A stretch of DNA of 64,000 nt from Desulfurococcales archaeon (GCA_015520735.1 WAPN01000026.1:25921-89920); one strand, 5' to 3'. Positions 8,846 through 18,178 are shown, counted from the first letter of the stretch. Made by a program: numbers and translations. Notes: generated by a model not told the origin, from the sequence alone.

Positions 8846-9436
8846 TTATTTGATTATACCTCTTTCTAGAAGTTTTTGTAGCACCTTCTTTAACGTTTTT
8901 CTTACAATATACCTTTTTTCTAGTGAATTGAAGAGCCTCAGTGCTGTGGCTCTTATACTATTTGTTCTTGTTAGATCTAGCAGTATTTTCTTATCTTTTT
9001 CCGTGAGTTCGTCTTGCAGGTATCGGAGGGCTATTCTAGCTAGATCCCCTGGGGTTAGTCCCATGTAGGGTTCTTTGGGCTTTATATTGTCTAGTCGTTG
9101 TATGATGTCAAACTCTATTATTGTTACCCAGTCATCGGGTTTGATTCCCGGATATACTGTTTCTAGAGCTTTTATAAGCTCAGCCTTGTTCTGGAACCCA
9201 TCTTTTATGGCATCGTTGTCGTTGAGTTCTTTGAGCTTTTTGTGATATACTTTGTTGATTCTTATCTTTGCTACAGGCCTTCCCCCGCCATGTATGATCG
9301 CTTCTTTGTATTTAGGAATAACGATACCTTTTCGGATAGTTGCTTTTTTCTTGCCGGATAGGAGATCATCGATATATTTGCCCTTGATCATAATGTGTCG
9401 TCCGAGGAATTTCTTCTCCACCATAGGACGATGCAC
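8846..9436 (-). CDS. ASCH domain protein
   Basis: This 196-residue protein carries an ASCH fold in its first 115 residues. FLGRHIMIKGKYIDDLLSGK supplies the conserved Gly-Lys that begins the RNA-binding cleft, and ATIRKG follows. The domain ends with DDWVTIIEFDII. The C-terminal 80 residues are charged and helical and look like a separate helix-turn-helix module (PGDLARIALRYLQDELTEKD). ASCH domains are linked to RNA binding, translation control or tRNA modification. The start is uncertain: GTG at 9436 or ATG at 9424, neither with a clear ribosome-binding site. Confidence 0.78.
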   Translation of the reverse strand: MHRPMVEKKFLGRHIMIKGKYIDDLLSGKKKATIRKGIVIPKYKEAIIHGGGRPVAKIRINKVYHKKLKELNDNDAIKDGFQNKAELIKALETVYPGIKPDDWVTIIEFDIIQRLDNIKPKEPYMGLTPGDLARIALRYLQDELTEKDKKILLDLTRTNSIRATALRLFNSLEKRYIVRKTLKKVLQKLLERGIIK

Positions 9437-9478
9437 CGTTCGCGAATAATGGGAATGAAAAATTGTTCGGGGGAAAAA

Positions 9479-11323
9479 TTATGCTTGATAGCTAGGAATT
9501 GGTCTTTGACTAATCATTACTGGTAGTGTTTGTGATATTCTAGGATAATCTTTTATCTCCTTATCGATCATCTTTATGAGTTCATCAACGCTCATTATTT
9601 TCTGGTCATTTGTTCTTCTAAACCTCACGTTGATAGTATTGCTCTTTATTTCTCTCTCACCGATGACGATGATATATGGTATCCATTCCCTTCCGGCATC
9701 ACGTATCCTTTTGCCTAGGCTCTCCTCCCTGTCATCGATGTCGACACGTATTCCTTTAGCGAGTAGTTTTTCAGCTATAGATTTCGCGTAGTCAAGGTAT
9801 TCTTTCTTGATTGGTATTATCCTAACTTGGATCGGTGATAGCCAAGTGGGAATGTATGGTGTTTTTCCGTTGAGTTGCATCTGGGCCGCGGTATCTAATA
9901 CCATATATATGTATCTCTCTATTCCCCCAAGGATCGCGGTATGTATTATGACTGGGTGTTTCTTTTCACCGTTTTCATCAGTGTATGTTATGTTGAATCT
10001 CTTCCCGTTACCAATATCTATCTGGAAGGTCGCTATTTCTCTAGGTCTTTTCAAATTATCTATAATGTGGTACTCCACGTTTAGGATCCAATAGTATATT
10101 CCAGATGGTATGACTGCGACGAGTGCTGGATAGTTGTCTCTCTTTATGAAGTCTATTAGTACTTCCCTGTATTTCTCGAAGAAATCACGTGTTACATTAT
10201 ATAGTGCAACGTATCTGCGCCCAACTTTAGATACTTCTTCAAGAATTTTTTTCTGAACAGTTTTTGAGGCCTCTATTGCCTGTTCTAGATCTCTAGTGAG
10301 AATATGTAGGTCTGGCATATAGAATTTTCTTAGCCTAAAGCATAGGTTTAATTCTCCTCTTTGTTCTAATCTGTAACTGTCTGCGACCTCGAACATTCCG
10401 AATGGCAGATTCTTATAACTTATGATCCAGTCTCTCAGCATCGCGAATTGCTGGTGGCACGCAGCATATCTCATAACGTATTTTTTGCCCTCTACTTCGA
10501 GCTCGTATAGTCTATCACCGAATAATAGCGCATGTTCTAGGACGGGTTTCTCGGAGAGATCGAACATGTTTGTACCTATGACTTTAAACACCGGTATTCC
10601 GAGGCTCCTAGCGACTTGCCAGGAGTACTGGAATAGTGCTTCCATTATGGTTGTCGCGTGAGGGCCGTATCGCATATGACCATGGTCACTCATGGGCTCC
10701 CATTCGAATCCGAACTTCCTACAGTACTTATTGACTATGTTCTCGCCGCCCTCAAGCACTTTTCCGAATACTTCCTTATCGACCAGTATCTTTAGGTCGG
10801 GGTATTTCGAGTAATCGAATTCTTCGGGTTTGAATACTTCTCCGTCTGGAGTAACAATATAGAATTCTTTTTTGATCTCTCTACGTACTATTTCACCGCC
10901 CTTGGTCTTCTTTATTGTTTTGGAGAGCTCGCTTAATGGGTGGCCATAACATTCTATTGTGAAGGCTTTATACCATCCGAATGGCGCCTTATACACCTGT
11001 ATTTCTGCCTTCTCTGATAACTTCTCATATAGTTGTGCTAGTATTTTCTGTGCTGTTAATGGATCGGCTAGTTCTGCTGAGAGATGAGCGTATGGGTATA
11101 TGACTATTGAAGATGGTTTTATCTTCTTGGCGACCTCAAAGATTTCCTCAGCGGTTCTATTAACTACATTCTCATCATCGTCTTTCTCGACCGAAGTGAA
11201 CACGACCAGCGTGTTCTCGAAGTCTCTAGCCCTGTTCTTTTCATCAAGCTCCTCGGGGTTATTGATGGCTTTTTCTGTGACACTATAGCTGAATTTTTTG
11301 GCATGTATTAGCAGTAGCCTCAA
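9479..11323 (-). CDS. thrS: Threonyl-tRNA synthetase (archaeal, with editing domain)
   Basis: This 614-residue enzyme charges tRNA-Thr. The N-terminal 140 residues (MRLLLIHAKKFSYSV...) are the archaeal editing domain related to D-aminoacyl-tRNA deacylase, which removes mischarged Ser. The class II catalytic core follows: motif 2 with YRLEQRGELNLCFRLR, zinc ligands in YAACHQQF and MPDLH plus a later His, and motif 3 around GGIERYIYMVLD. The anticodon-binding domain ends the protein. Some crenarchaea split editing and catalysis between two ThrRS proteins; here both are in one chain. The gene is probably transcribed after the small gene upstream of it. Confidence 0.96.
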   Translation of the reverse strand: MRLLLIHAKKFSYSVTEKAINNPEELDEKNRARDFENTLVVFTSVEKDDDENVVNRTAEEIFEVAKKIKPSSIVIYPYAHLSAELADPLTAQKILAQLYEKLSEKAEIQVYKAPFGWYKAFTIECYGHPLSELSKTIKKTKGGEIVRREIKKEFYIVTPDGEVFKPEEFDYSKYPDLKILVDKEVFGKVLEGGENIVNKYCRKFGFEWEPMSDHGHMRYGPHATTIMEALFQYSWQVARSLGIPVFKVIGTNMFDLSEKPVLEHALLFGDRLYELEVEGKKYVMRYAACHQQFAMLRDWIISYKNLPFGMFEVADSYRLEQRGELNLCFRLRKFYMPDLHILTRDLEQAIEASKTVQKKILEEVSKVGRRYVALYNVTRDFFEKYREVLIDFIKRDNYPALVAVIPSGIYYWILNVEYHIIDNLKRPREIATFQIDIGNGKRFNITYTDENGEKKHPVIIHTAILGGIERYIYMVLDTAAQMQLNGKTPYIPTWLSPIQVRIIPIKKEYLDYAKSIAEKLLAKGIRVDIDDREESLGKRIRDAGREWIPYIIVIGEREIKSNTINVRFRRTNDQKIMSVDELIKMIDKEIKDYPRISQTLPVMISQRPIPSYQA

Positions 11324-11352
11324 TGCTTTCTACCCCCATCTACGTGGGCTTA

Positions 11353-11787
11353 TTATATCACGGTTCCTGGGCTAAAATCTTGACTTTTCTTATTATCTCT
11401 GCCTTGTTGCCCGGGCATAGGAGGTAATCCTGGGATAGGTGGAGGTGTTCCTAGCGAGCGACTGATTATTATGGATTCCGATATCATCGCAGTGAATACG
11501 GCCTGAACTATCATTGGCGGAACATTCTTCTTTTTCAGATCTTTCTCAAGGTTTTCTAGTTCTTCCTTATTATCACTAATGACGATAGCGTTTCCTTTGA
11601 GAATGATCTGTACTACTGGCGGCATTGATGAGAGTGTGAACGTGAATGGTATGATGAGTTTTGAGTCTTGAGTATATGGAGGGTTTGAGGGTAGGGCTAG
11701 GTTGATGTTAAATTGTATTTTTTGCGGTAGTGCCTCGGCTAGGCGTTCAGCATTAATGCTTGTTAGCTGGACGGAAACAGTTATCAA
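11353..11787 (-). CDS. Conserved hypothetical protein with Pro-rich tail
   Basis: I do not recognise this 144-residue protein. The first 70 residues alternate hydrophobic and polar residues like a beta-sheet domain (ITVSVQLTSI, FTFTLSSMPPVVQIILKG). A Lys/Glu helix follows near residues 74-88, then a hydrophobic helix, and a Pro/Gly-rich tail (GTPPPIPGLPPMPGQQG) that is probably disordered. The TTG start at 11787 is supported by AGGTG seven bases upstream. It lies just upstream of thrS on the same strand, 29 bases away. A chaperone or translation-linked role is possible but not shown. Confidence 0.55.
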   Translation of the reverse strand: MITVSVQLTSINAERLAEALPQKIQFNINLALPSNPPYTQDSKLIIPFTFTLSSMPPVVQIILKGNAIVISDNKEELENLEKDLKKKNVPPMIVQAVFTAMISESIIISRSLGTPPPIPGLPPMPGQQGRDNKKSQDFSPGTVI

Positions 11788-11904
11788 TATTTTACACCTG
11801 GTTTTGATAAGGGTATGGTCAGATATTTTATTGTATTGACTGTATTTAGGTGTTTGATTTTATTAGCGTTGTGTCGTAAATAGTAGGGCGAAAGTATTAT
11901 GATG

Positions 11905-11914
11905 ACTTATAAAG
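11905..11914 (+). promoter_or_regulatory. TATA box of radA
   Basis: ACTTATAAAG lies about 40 bases before the radA ATG and matches the archaeal TATA consensus well. A T-rich stretch follows, and a GGTGTT ribosome-binding site precedes the start, so the transcript should carry a short leader. Confidence 0.55.
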
Positions 11915-11951
11915 GTCTTTTTAAAAATGTTAGTATTGGGATGGTGTTAAG

Positions 11952-12905
11952 ATGAGTGAACAAATTAAGACAGTAAAAGACCTGCCTGGAGTAGGCGCAA
12001 CAATAGCTAAGAAACTTGAAGAAGCAGGGTATGTCACTCTATGGGCTATAGCTGTGTCGCGAGCCGAAGAGATTAGTGCTAGAGCAGGAATACCTGTAAC
12101 AACAGCCGAAAAAATAATTGTTGCTGCCAGAAAAGCCTTAGGCATCAGGTTCAAGACAGCCAAGGAAGTAAAAATGGAAAGGCTGAGCGTTCGGAAGATA
12201 ACCACGGGAAGCAAGAACTTAGACGATCTACTAGGCGGAGGCATCGAGACCAAAACGATCACAGAATTTTTCGGAGAATACGGGACAGGCAAGACCCAAA
12301 TATGTCATCAGCTAAGTGTAAACGTACAACTTCCACCAGAGCGTGGCGGTCTCAAGGGTAAAGCAGTATACATTGACACAGAAGGTACATTCCGTTGGGA
12401 ACGTATTGAGGCGATGGCTAGGGGTCTGGGTCTAGATCCAGATGAGGTAATGGAGAACATACTATATCAGAGAGCATATAATAGTGATCACCAGATGGCG
12501 GTAGTTGATGAGTTATTCACTCTAGTGCCTAAAGAAAATGTAAAGCTGGTTATAATCGATTCCGTGACAAGTCACTTCAGAGCTGAATATCCAGGCAGAG
12601 AGAACCTTGCAGTTAGGCAGCAGAAGCTCAACAAGCATCTACACCAATTGGTAAGACTGGCGGAAGCCTATAATATTGCAGTGGTAGTTACAAATCAGGT
12701 CATGGCTAGGCCCGATGTATTCTATGGTGATCCAACACAAGCTGTAGGAGGTCACGTCCTAGCACACACGCCTGGTGTAAGAGTACAGCTAAGGAAGGCT
12801 AAGGGTAACAGAAGGATCGCAAAAATAGTTGATGCTCCGCATTTGCCTGAGGGTGAAGCAGTATTTGTTATTGTTGATGAAGGAATACGTGATCCCGAAG
12901 AGTAA
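11952..12905 (+). CDS. radA: DNA repair and recombination protein RadA
   Basis: RadA is the archaeal Rad51/RecA recombinase that forms filaments on single-stranded DNA and drives strand exchange. Residues 8-65 form the helix-hairpin-helix domain ([17 protein letters not shown]). The core has Walker [10 protein letters not shown] at 108-116, Walker [10 protein letters not shown] near 197, and the L1/L2 region with a canonical [10 protein letters not shown] stretch. The length of 317 residues is typical. The gene is monocistronic, with its own TATA box. It would act on DNA taken up by the Ced-like importer at 38-41 kb. Confidence 0.98.
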   Translation: MSEQIKTVKDLPGVGATIAKKLEEAGYVTLWAIAVSRAEEISARAGIPVTTAEKIIVAARKALGIRFKTAKEVKMERLSVRKITTGSKNLDDLLGGGIETKTITEFFGEYGTGKTQICHQLSVNVQLPPERGGLKGKAVYIDTEGTFRWERIEAMARGLGLDPDEVMENILYQRAYNSDHQMAVVDELFTLVPKENVKLVIIDSVTSHFRAEYPGRENLAVRQQKLNKHLHQLVRLAEAYNIAVVVTNQVMARPDVFYGDPTQAVGGHVLAHTPGVRVQLRKAKGNRRIAKIVDAPHLPEGEAVFVIVDEGIRDPEE

Positions 12906-12957
12906 AGACAATATCGTTGATTAATCCTAACTCAATACTAAAATGTTTTAGTAATCA

Positions 12958-13770
12958 TCAAATGATCATTAATAAGTAAAGAAGCGGGGCGTCGCCAACT
13001 AGTACCGTAAATATGAAGCCTAATAGTAGCGGTATGATAAATGGAATACCGTATGTAACCCATATCTTATCCTCAGGTTCGATTAGGCCATTGTCTAGAA
13101 GTTTCTTCAGCTCTCTTTGATAATCCTCGTACTCTTCATAAATATCGAAACTTCGCCGAATCTTGAAGACTACTTTTCCGTCCTCGACCTTGGGTATAGT
13201 TAATGGATAATAGTGCTTCATACTAAGATATTTCTTTACCGATACCACTCTCCCAGTAAAGAGTAGAGCTACCTTATCCCGGGTCGACGCGTTTGGAGGC
13301 ATCATTTTCCTATATCTTACAAGTGAGTACAATCCTCTAAATAGTACGATCAATGCGATTGATAGGCTAGAATATAATATAATAGGTATTATCGGAGGGA
13401 AATGGAAAAACAATGGCACATGCACGAGATTTACTAAGTATATGTCTGGTATGGGAAACATTAGTGTAATCCAAAGTACAGCGAAGAAATCAGCCCAGCC
13501 CATAAGCTCAAAATACGAAAGAAGACCGAATAACCCCGGCCCTATCATTAAAGATAACAATGTATAGATGATAAACCAACTAAGGATATTCCTATATAGG
13601 ATCAGGGACACTATAAAGAAAAATATGCTTATGCCGCCCCATATCCAGATATACTTGTCGGGTATATCTCTAGTTCTATAATCAAGTATACCGAACCAGA
13701 TCAGAAACAATAAGGCGATAAATATCTTAGCCATAACCAAGTATTCATTGATCATCCTGGGTCCACCCAT
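12958..13770 (-). CDS. Prepilin peptidase-like membrane protease (A24 family, PibD/FlaK-like)
   Basis: This 270-residue membrane protein resembles the aspartic prepilin peptidases that remove class III signal peptides. The first catalytic Asp lies in LDYRTRDIPD (near residue 25) just after the first hydrophobic segment. The second would be in MGWADFFAVLW (near residue 93), where the usual GxGD reads GWAD. Further hydrophobic segments follow. A hydrophilic stretch around residues 160-240 (STRDKV...YEDYQRELKKLLDNG) is longer than in most family members. The likely substrate is the pilin at 3497-3919. ATG at 13770 or at 13755 could be the start, the second with GGTGG twelve bases ahead. Confidence 0.72.
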   Translation of the reverse strand: MGGPRMINEYLVMAKIFIALLFLIWFGILDYRTRDIPDKYIWIWGGISIFFFIVSLILYRNILSWFIIYTLLSLMIGPGLFGLLSYFELMGWADFFAVLWITLMFPIPDIYLVNLVHVPLFFHFPPIIPIILYSSLSIALIVLFRGLYSLVRYRKMMPPNASTRDKVALLFTGRVVSVKKYLSMKHYYPLTIPKVEDGKVVFKIRRSFDIYEEYEDYQRELKKLLDNGLIEPEDKIWVTYGIPFIIPLLLGFIFTVLVGDAPLLYLLMII

Positions 13771-13889
13771 ATAAATGTGACATCATTAATTAAGCTACGT
13801 TTTTAAGACTAAAGTCCAGGATGATAAAGCAGCTAGATTCTCATTAATATCTTTTACATTATACATAATTATAAGATAAAGAGGCTAGG

Positions 13890-14000
13890 ATGTTCTCAGA
13901 TGGTATAGAAATAGGACGGCTTTTATTTCTCATAATAGTTTCGACGCTTTACCTAGCATATTTCATTACATGCACAGACGACGCCAAGCACATCTTATAA
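13890..14000 (+). CDS. Small predicted membrane protein (36 residues)
   Basis: An ATG preceded by GAGGCTAGG opens a 36-codon frame ending at TAA 13998-14000. The product has one hydrophobic segment (RLLFLIIVSTLYLAYFIT) flanked by an acidic N-terminus and a short DDAK tail, so it is probably a single-pass membrane peptide. A stem-loop followed by five T residues begins 14 bases after the stop, which supports a discrete transcript. No function can be assigned. Confidence 0.5.
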   Translation: MFSDGIEIGRLLFLIIVSTLYLAYFITCTDDAKHIL

Positions 14001-14014
14001 CAGATATTTTTGAG

Positions 14015-14034
14015 GAACGCAGTACGTTCTTTTT
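14015..14034 (+). terminator. Stem-loop plus T-run terminator
   Basis: GAACG (14015-14019) pairs with CGTTC (14025-14029) across a five-base loop and is followed by TTTTT. Archaeal termination usually needs only the T-run; the stem adds weight. It closes the transcript of the small membrane gene. Confidence 0.5.
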
Positions 14035-14091
14035 AATTCTGTCGCTCCCAGATAGATTTTAAAGGATTAGTTCTTTACTGCTCAAACCTGT

Positions 14092-15797
14092 TTATGATTT
14101 AACACTCATTACATGGAACATTGAATACTCTTTCATCAGCTCTGAGTAGAGCTGACATTTTTTCAGTAATTCTTCATGTTTTCCGCGAGCAATGAATCTC
14201 CCGTTACGGAGTACGTATATTGTATCTACATTCTTTAGAGACGAGAACCTATGAGAGATAATTATAATTATTGAGTCTTCTAGGTATTTCCTAATATTCT
14301 GTAAAATGAAGGATTCATTTTGTGGATCGAGGCTATTTGTAGCTTCATCTAATATTAGTACGTCGGGATCACGAATCAACGCTCTGGCTAGTGCTATTTT
14401 CTGTTTTTGTCCTTCAGATAATTTTTCGGATCTATAATGTCTTCTAAATCCGCAAAATTTATTCCAACAATATTGATTATGCGTCTTAACTTATCGCTAC
14501 CATATTCTTTGTCTAACGATATATTCTCCCTCAGGGAGCCATGTATAATGGGCTCTTTTGAGGAAATGTATACTATCTTTTCTCTAAGGGAGAACAATGA
14601 ATACTCTTTATAATCTAAACCATTTATTCTGATAACTCCACTAGTCGGCTCATATAATCTTATTAGTGTTAATGCTAAGCTTGTTTTTCCCGAACCTATC
14701 GGGCCAACTATACCTATCCATTCTCCCTTGCTCAGAGTGAACGATACATTGTCAAGTATTTTCTTATCCCTAATACTAAGGCTAACACTGGAAAATTCTA
14801 TTCTATTTACCTTCTGTAGTTTGATCCCCCTATACAGGTCTTCCTTGTCTAGGTTAAGTATCTCATAATATCTATCCAAATACGGTATCAAACCAGACAA
14901 ACCAGTAAGCATATTTGCTAGATTTATAATTGGCTCGTAGAACTCGGGTAATACCGATGTAAAGGCGATAAGTGTGCCAACTGTGAAGTATCCATTCAAT
15001 ACTAGCCATCCGCCAATTATTAAGACAATTATTCTAATGATTGAATTCAAGTAAAAATAGGACTTATTGAAGAAGATTGTATATAGCATGTATCTCATAA
15101 GATATCTAGACCATTCACTTAATGAGCGTGAAAATTTCTCTCTAAAATATTCATAAATATTGAATCTCTTAATGAACAAAAGATTATCAATAACATTCTT
15201 CAGCGTATTAACAAGTTTCGATAAATATGATCTCTCTAGGCTCGAATACTTAACTATTCTTTTCACGGAAATCTTATAGATTATATAGCTTGGAAAAGTA
15301 AGACCTATCGCTAATAACAGAAGCCTTGGAGAGAGAACATATAGCGTATATATCATAACTCCCAGTCTTGATAATTGAATAAGTAATGCAGGAATAACAC
15401 CAGCAAGATTACTTGAAAGTTCATAAAGATCCGATATAAATCTCGTCAAAATATCCCCGCTTTTTAGATGAATGTATTTAGCACTATATAATGTGCTTAG
15501 CATTTTATTTGAAAACACTATAAAAGCTTTGACACCAATCCGTCTTAATATGTATTCGCCTATAAAACTTAAAACATAACTTATCAAAACCACTGCTAGT
15601 AATCCAAATCCTTTATAAAGAATCGTGTTAAAATTATTTGGGCCAATTAACGAGTCGATAAATGATTTCATTAAATTTGCATTAACATATGTTAGAATAG
15701 ATGCGAAGAGAAATATTACCACAGAAAGCAAGGAATCAATTAACAGTATCTTCATAATATTAAATGATTCTTTCAGAAGATCAGTAGTTTCGGCCAA
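14092..15797 (-). pseudogene. ABC exporter half-transporter broken by a frameshift in its ATPase domain
   Basis: Residues 1-330 of the first frame (TTG start at 15797) form a six-helix exporter membrane domain. The nucleotide-binding domain begins with Walker A GPIGSGKTS. The frame stops at 14394 just before the ABC signature. The next frame supplies LSEGQKQKIALARAL, Walker B VLILDEATNSLD, the H-loop (IIISHR) and the C-terminus to 14092. Adding one A to the five-A run (plus-strand T at 14422-14426) would restore a single protein of about 567 residues. This may be a real mutation, a sequencing error or slippage. The substrate is unknown and no partner half-transporter is next to it. Confidence 0.8.
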
Positions 15798-16044
15798 TAA
15801 TTAGTGCACATCGATTAGTCATTATTTACATAATTTACATGTTTCATAACTCTTCCACAAATGTTTTTCACCCTTGTTTTTACTTCTGTAAGTAAATAGT
15901 TTACTAAGTCTGCCATGTACAACAAAATTGTATTCGTAAATAGAATAGATATGAATTACGTTATATATTTCCATAACTTCTATAAGTAGTCAGCGTATAT
16001 TTCTCATAAGGGAAAACAATATCGAGAGCATAATTAAATGAGTA

Positions 16045-16569
16045 ATGGGTGATAAATTGTTTAAACTACTTTGGAACCCTTGGAGATACGAGTACATACG
16101 AAAAATAGATTCCGAGAAGAAATGTGTCTTCTGTGAACTACCTAAACACAGTGATGACCAGTCATTGATCATATATCGGGGGAGGAAATCATACATTGTT
16201 ATGAATGCTTACCCATATAATACGGGGCACCTACTCATAGTACCATATAGGCATGTCGGAGAATTATCTGATCTAACAGAGGAAGAATATCTTGAAATGT
16301 GCATGCTCGTTAGACGCTCTGTCGAAGTTCTTAAGAAATCATTTAACCCTGACGGGTTCAATATAGGAGTCAATATGGGAAGAGCAGCTGGTGCTGGTGT
16401 TCCAGGACATATTCATTTCCATGTAGTACCTAGATGGGTTGGTGACGCTAATTTCATTGCTATTATAGGTTCTACAAAAACTCTACCTATGGCTCTAAAT
16501 GAGGGATATCATATATTAAAATCTAAGTGGAAAGATATTGAAACAGATGTGGAAGCCCTCGATCACTGA
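16045..16569 (+). CDS. HIT family hydrolase/transferase
   Basis: This 174-residue HIT protein has the catalytic histidine triad HIHFHVV near residue 132 and the preceding GxGxxGHxH context. A CVFC pair near residues 29-32 is the zinc-binding site typical of this archaeal and actinobacterial subgroup, which is related to Ap4A phosphorylase and HIT nucleotide hydrolases. The likely substrate is a dinucleoside polyphosphate or nucleotidyl adduct. It is followed after 3 bases by a small gene on the same strand, so the two are probably co-transcribed. The ATG at 16045 is the only good start. Confidence 0.9.
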   Translation: MGDKLFKLLWNPWRYEYIRKIDSEKKCVFCELPKHSDDQSLIIYRGRKSYIVMNAYPYNTGHLLIVPYRHVGELSDLTEEEYLEMCMLVRRSVEVLKKSFNPDGFNIGVNMGRAAGAGVPGHIHFHVVPRWVGDANFIAIIGSTKTLPMALNEGYHILKSKWKDIETDVEALDH

Positions 16570-16575
16570 TGTTTG

Positions 16576-16860
16576 ATGATGAGGGCAGGGTTTAACCGAA
16601 GATTTTTATCGATGATAATTTTTGGGGTGTCAGGTTTGGTTGACAAGAAGGATCTAGAAATACTGGAAAGGTATGTTTTCCTAGGGCAGTCTAGGTATAG
16701 AGTTCGTTTGAAGGAGACAAATATATTATTCAATGTCAATGCGATCAGTGATGATGAAGCTCTTGAAAAGGCTTTAGAAATGGCAAGAAAAATTGGTCTA
16801 AATAAAGAAGTGCTGGATGAAATAAGGAGAAGGTTTTCAAAGGGAGAATTAAAACAATAG
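16576..16860 (+). CDS. Hypothetical protein downstream of the HIT gene
   Basis: I do not recognise this small protein. The most protein-like part begins at LVDKKDLEILERYVFLGQ and contains an alternating strand (RYRVRLKETNILFNVNAI) followed by a helix (DDEALEKALEMARKIGL), like a small alpha/beta domain of 75 residues. The start is uncertain: ATG at 16576 follows the HIT gene directly, while TTG at 16636 has GGGGTGTCAGG just upstream and gives a compact product. The shorter form is my preference. Confidence 0.55.
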   Translation: MMRAGFNRRFLSMIIFGVSGLVDKKDLEILERYVFLGQSRYRVRLKETNILFNVNAISDDEALEKALEMARKIGLNKEVLDEIRRRFSKGELKQ

Positions 16861-16957
16861 TTGATAATGCCTTAGCAAAATAATCTTGGCCTTAGGGATG
16901 AAGATACTTGCCCCCCATGGACCGTAAGGGATGATGACATTACCGCGAGCAGACCTA

Positions 16958-17203
16958 TTATATTTTCTTCTTTTTAATCTCTTCAAGCGATCTAAGCCTA
17001 TCCTCCTGTTCCTCGATAAGTCTCCTAATGTATTTTTCAAGTTCTTCGGGAGGTACACGTTCCAGGAGTAGTCTAAAGAATTTCGAGGCGCATCTATTGC
17101 TATGAAACGACAATATTGTTTTTCCATATGTAATTACTATGCCTTGGCCCTTGGGAAATATTCGGCCACACATTATACATTTATATCTTTGCTTCCTCGG
17201 CAC
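16958..17203 (-). CDS. L24e-like zinc-binding protein
   Basis: This 81-residue protein has CIMCGRIFPKGQG near residues 9-21 and FHSNRCASKF near 33-42, so the ligand pattern is C-x2-C ... H-x3-C. This is the TRASH/L24e-type treble clef, in which ribosomal L24e normally has C-x2-C ... C-x3-C; His replaces one Cys here. A long charged coiled segment follows and ends in KKKI. It could be L24e itself or a paralogue. The first codons overlap the end of the membrane protein gene upstream by 23 bases, which suggests coupling. Confidence 0.6.
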   Translation of the reverse strand: MPRKQRYKCIMCGRIFPKGQGIVITYGKTILSFHSNRCASKFFRLLLERVPPEELEKYIRRLIEEQEDRLRSLEEIKKKKI

Positions 17204-17912
17204 ATTGAGACACCTTTAGGCTCTTCAGTTTTTCTACTAACTCGCTAATAGCGTCTGTGTAAAGTCTTATTCTAAAGCCCTTGTTTTTAATGCTGTGAAG
17301 CTCTACGAAGTGTCTCTTACGATCAAAGACTAAGCATAAATCGCTTGTTAGCGGTATGAACATTCTATCGTTAGCGACGATGCCGATACGGTATAAATGG
17401 AATTTCTGTGGGATCATTAAGTTCATCTGTCCTAGTTTATTCTGCATTAAAAACCGTGATAATGTTAGAATACCGAATATAACCTGGTACATTATGTAGT
17501 AATCAAGAAAGTTTACAACAATAATGTTTCCGATAGCCGAGGATAACACCTCATGTATTGGTATAAATGCGTATTGCCTATAGAGCGGAAACAGTATGAA
17601 GACCATGAATGTAAGCATTAATAAACCCATAGAACCCATTGCTTGTTTCTTGAGCTCCTGTGTTAATAGCTCATCATTCATAGCGATCTTGATAGCGCCG
17701 TTCTCTTTAAAAAGAGGGGCACCAAGCTCGTTTTTTGGAGGTATTTTGCTCATTTTTCTTGAGCTCCTAAACATGACGATCATTATTATAATGAAATAAC
17801 CCAGGAAAATGTACATCGAATACTGTGGCATGAAGGCTGTAACCAGTGAGATTATAAGTATGCTGGCCTGTCCTATTAATAAACTGGTTTTTTGGGATGG
17901 TTGTGACATCAT
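17181..17912 (-). CDS. Crenarchaeal integral membrane protein (DUF2208-like)
   Basis: This 243-residue protein has two N-terminal hydrophobic segments (residues 10-45), a cytoplasmic stretch with PPKNELGAPLFKENGAI, a second hydrophobic pair around 92-150, and a soluble C-terminal half rich in beta-type sequence (FHLYRIGIVANDRMFIPL). The pattern recalls an uncharacterised crenarchaeal membrane family, DUF2208; that link is by memory. It overlaps the L24e-like gene downstream by 23 bases. No catalytic motif is visible. Confidence 0.55.
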   Translation of the reverse strand: MMSQPSQKTSLLIGQASILIISLVTAFMPQYSMYIFLGYFIIIMIVMFRSSRKMSKIPPKNELGAPLFKENGAIKIAMNDELLTQELKKQAMGSMGLLMLTFMVFILFPLYRQYAFIPIHEVLSSAIGNIIVVNFLDYYIMYQVIFGILTLSRFLMQNKLGQMNLMIPQKFHLYRIGIVANDRMFIPLTSDLCLVFDRKRHFVELHSIKNKGFRIRLYTDAISELVEKLKSLKVSQCAEEAKI

Positions 17913-18027
17913 AGCTGATCACGTGTCTTGTATTTTCGGCTACGTTATCCAATAATTGTATCCTACTTATAAATATCAATGCTTGCCAAACGATAGAATA
18001 AAGTAGCTCTATAGTTATCAGCTTGTA

Positions 18028-18091
18028 TTAGATGATGATAAGCCACTGCCGGATACTAGTTGGATGAAGAAGGTCCGTGTTACTGATATTT
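18028..18091 (+). ncRNA. C/D box sRNA
   Basis: The C box ATGATGA lies at 18032-18038, a C'-like TGGATGA at 18061-18067 and the D box CTGA at 18083-18086; D' is weak (CTAG at 18056-18059). The guide before D, AGAAGGTCCGTGTTA, is complementary to AACACGGACC, which I recall as a conserved stretch of large-subunit rRNA (AACACGGACCAAGGAG). By the D+5 rule the target would be the A of AAC-A-CGG. A TATA-like CTTATAAAT lies at 17966-17974. Because of this RNA, the reading frame that could begin at 18077 is unlikely to start there. Confidence 0.75.
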
Positions 18092-18118
18092 TCCATGTAT
18101 ATTTTATTTCATATAGAA

Positions 18119-18178
18119 CAAGGCGATGAAGAGGATATGAGGTCTGATAGAATGAAGAAGTTATCCCCGTCTGAGCCA
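18119..18178 (+). ncRNA. C/D box sRNA, tandem to the previous one
   Basis: The boxes are C-like GCGATGA (18123-18129), D' CTGA (18144-18147), C'-like GAATGAA (18150-18156) and D CTGA (18171-18174). Both guides are 14 bases. The second guide, GAAGTTATCCCCGT, contains the exact complement of CGGGGATAAC, a universally conserved 23S rRNA sequence in the peptidyl-transferase region (around E. coli 2445-2454). The C and C' boxes deviate from consensus, but the guide match is strong. It overlaps the 5' part of the next protein gene, so one of the two calls needs adjustment. Confidence 0.6.

Noticed and set aside
16570..16640. TGATGATGA and CGATGAT boxes after the HIT gene
   Set aside because: D boxes are not canonical and the stretch overlaps a plausible gene start.
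16870..16957. GC-rich convergent gap with C-box-like GGGATGA and GATGATGA and a 9-base complement (ATTACCGCG) to the 16S 530 loop
   Set aside because: No D box CTGA follows either guide-like segment, and a 9-base match is too short to trust. It might still deserve a covariance search.
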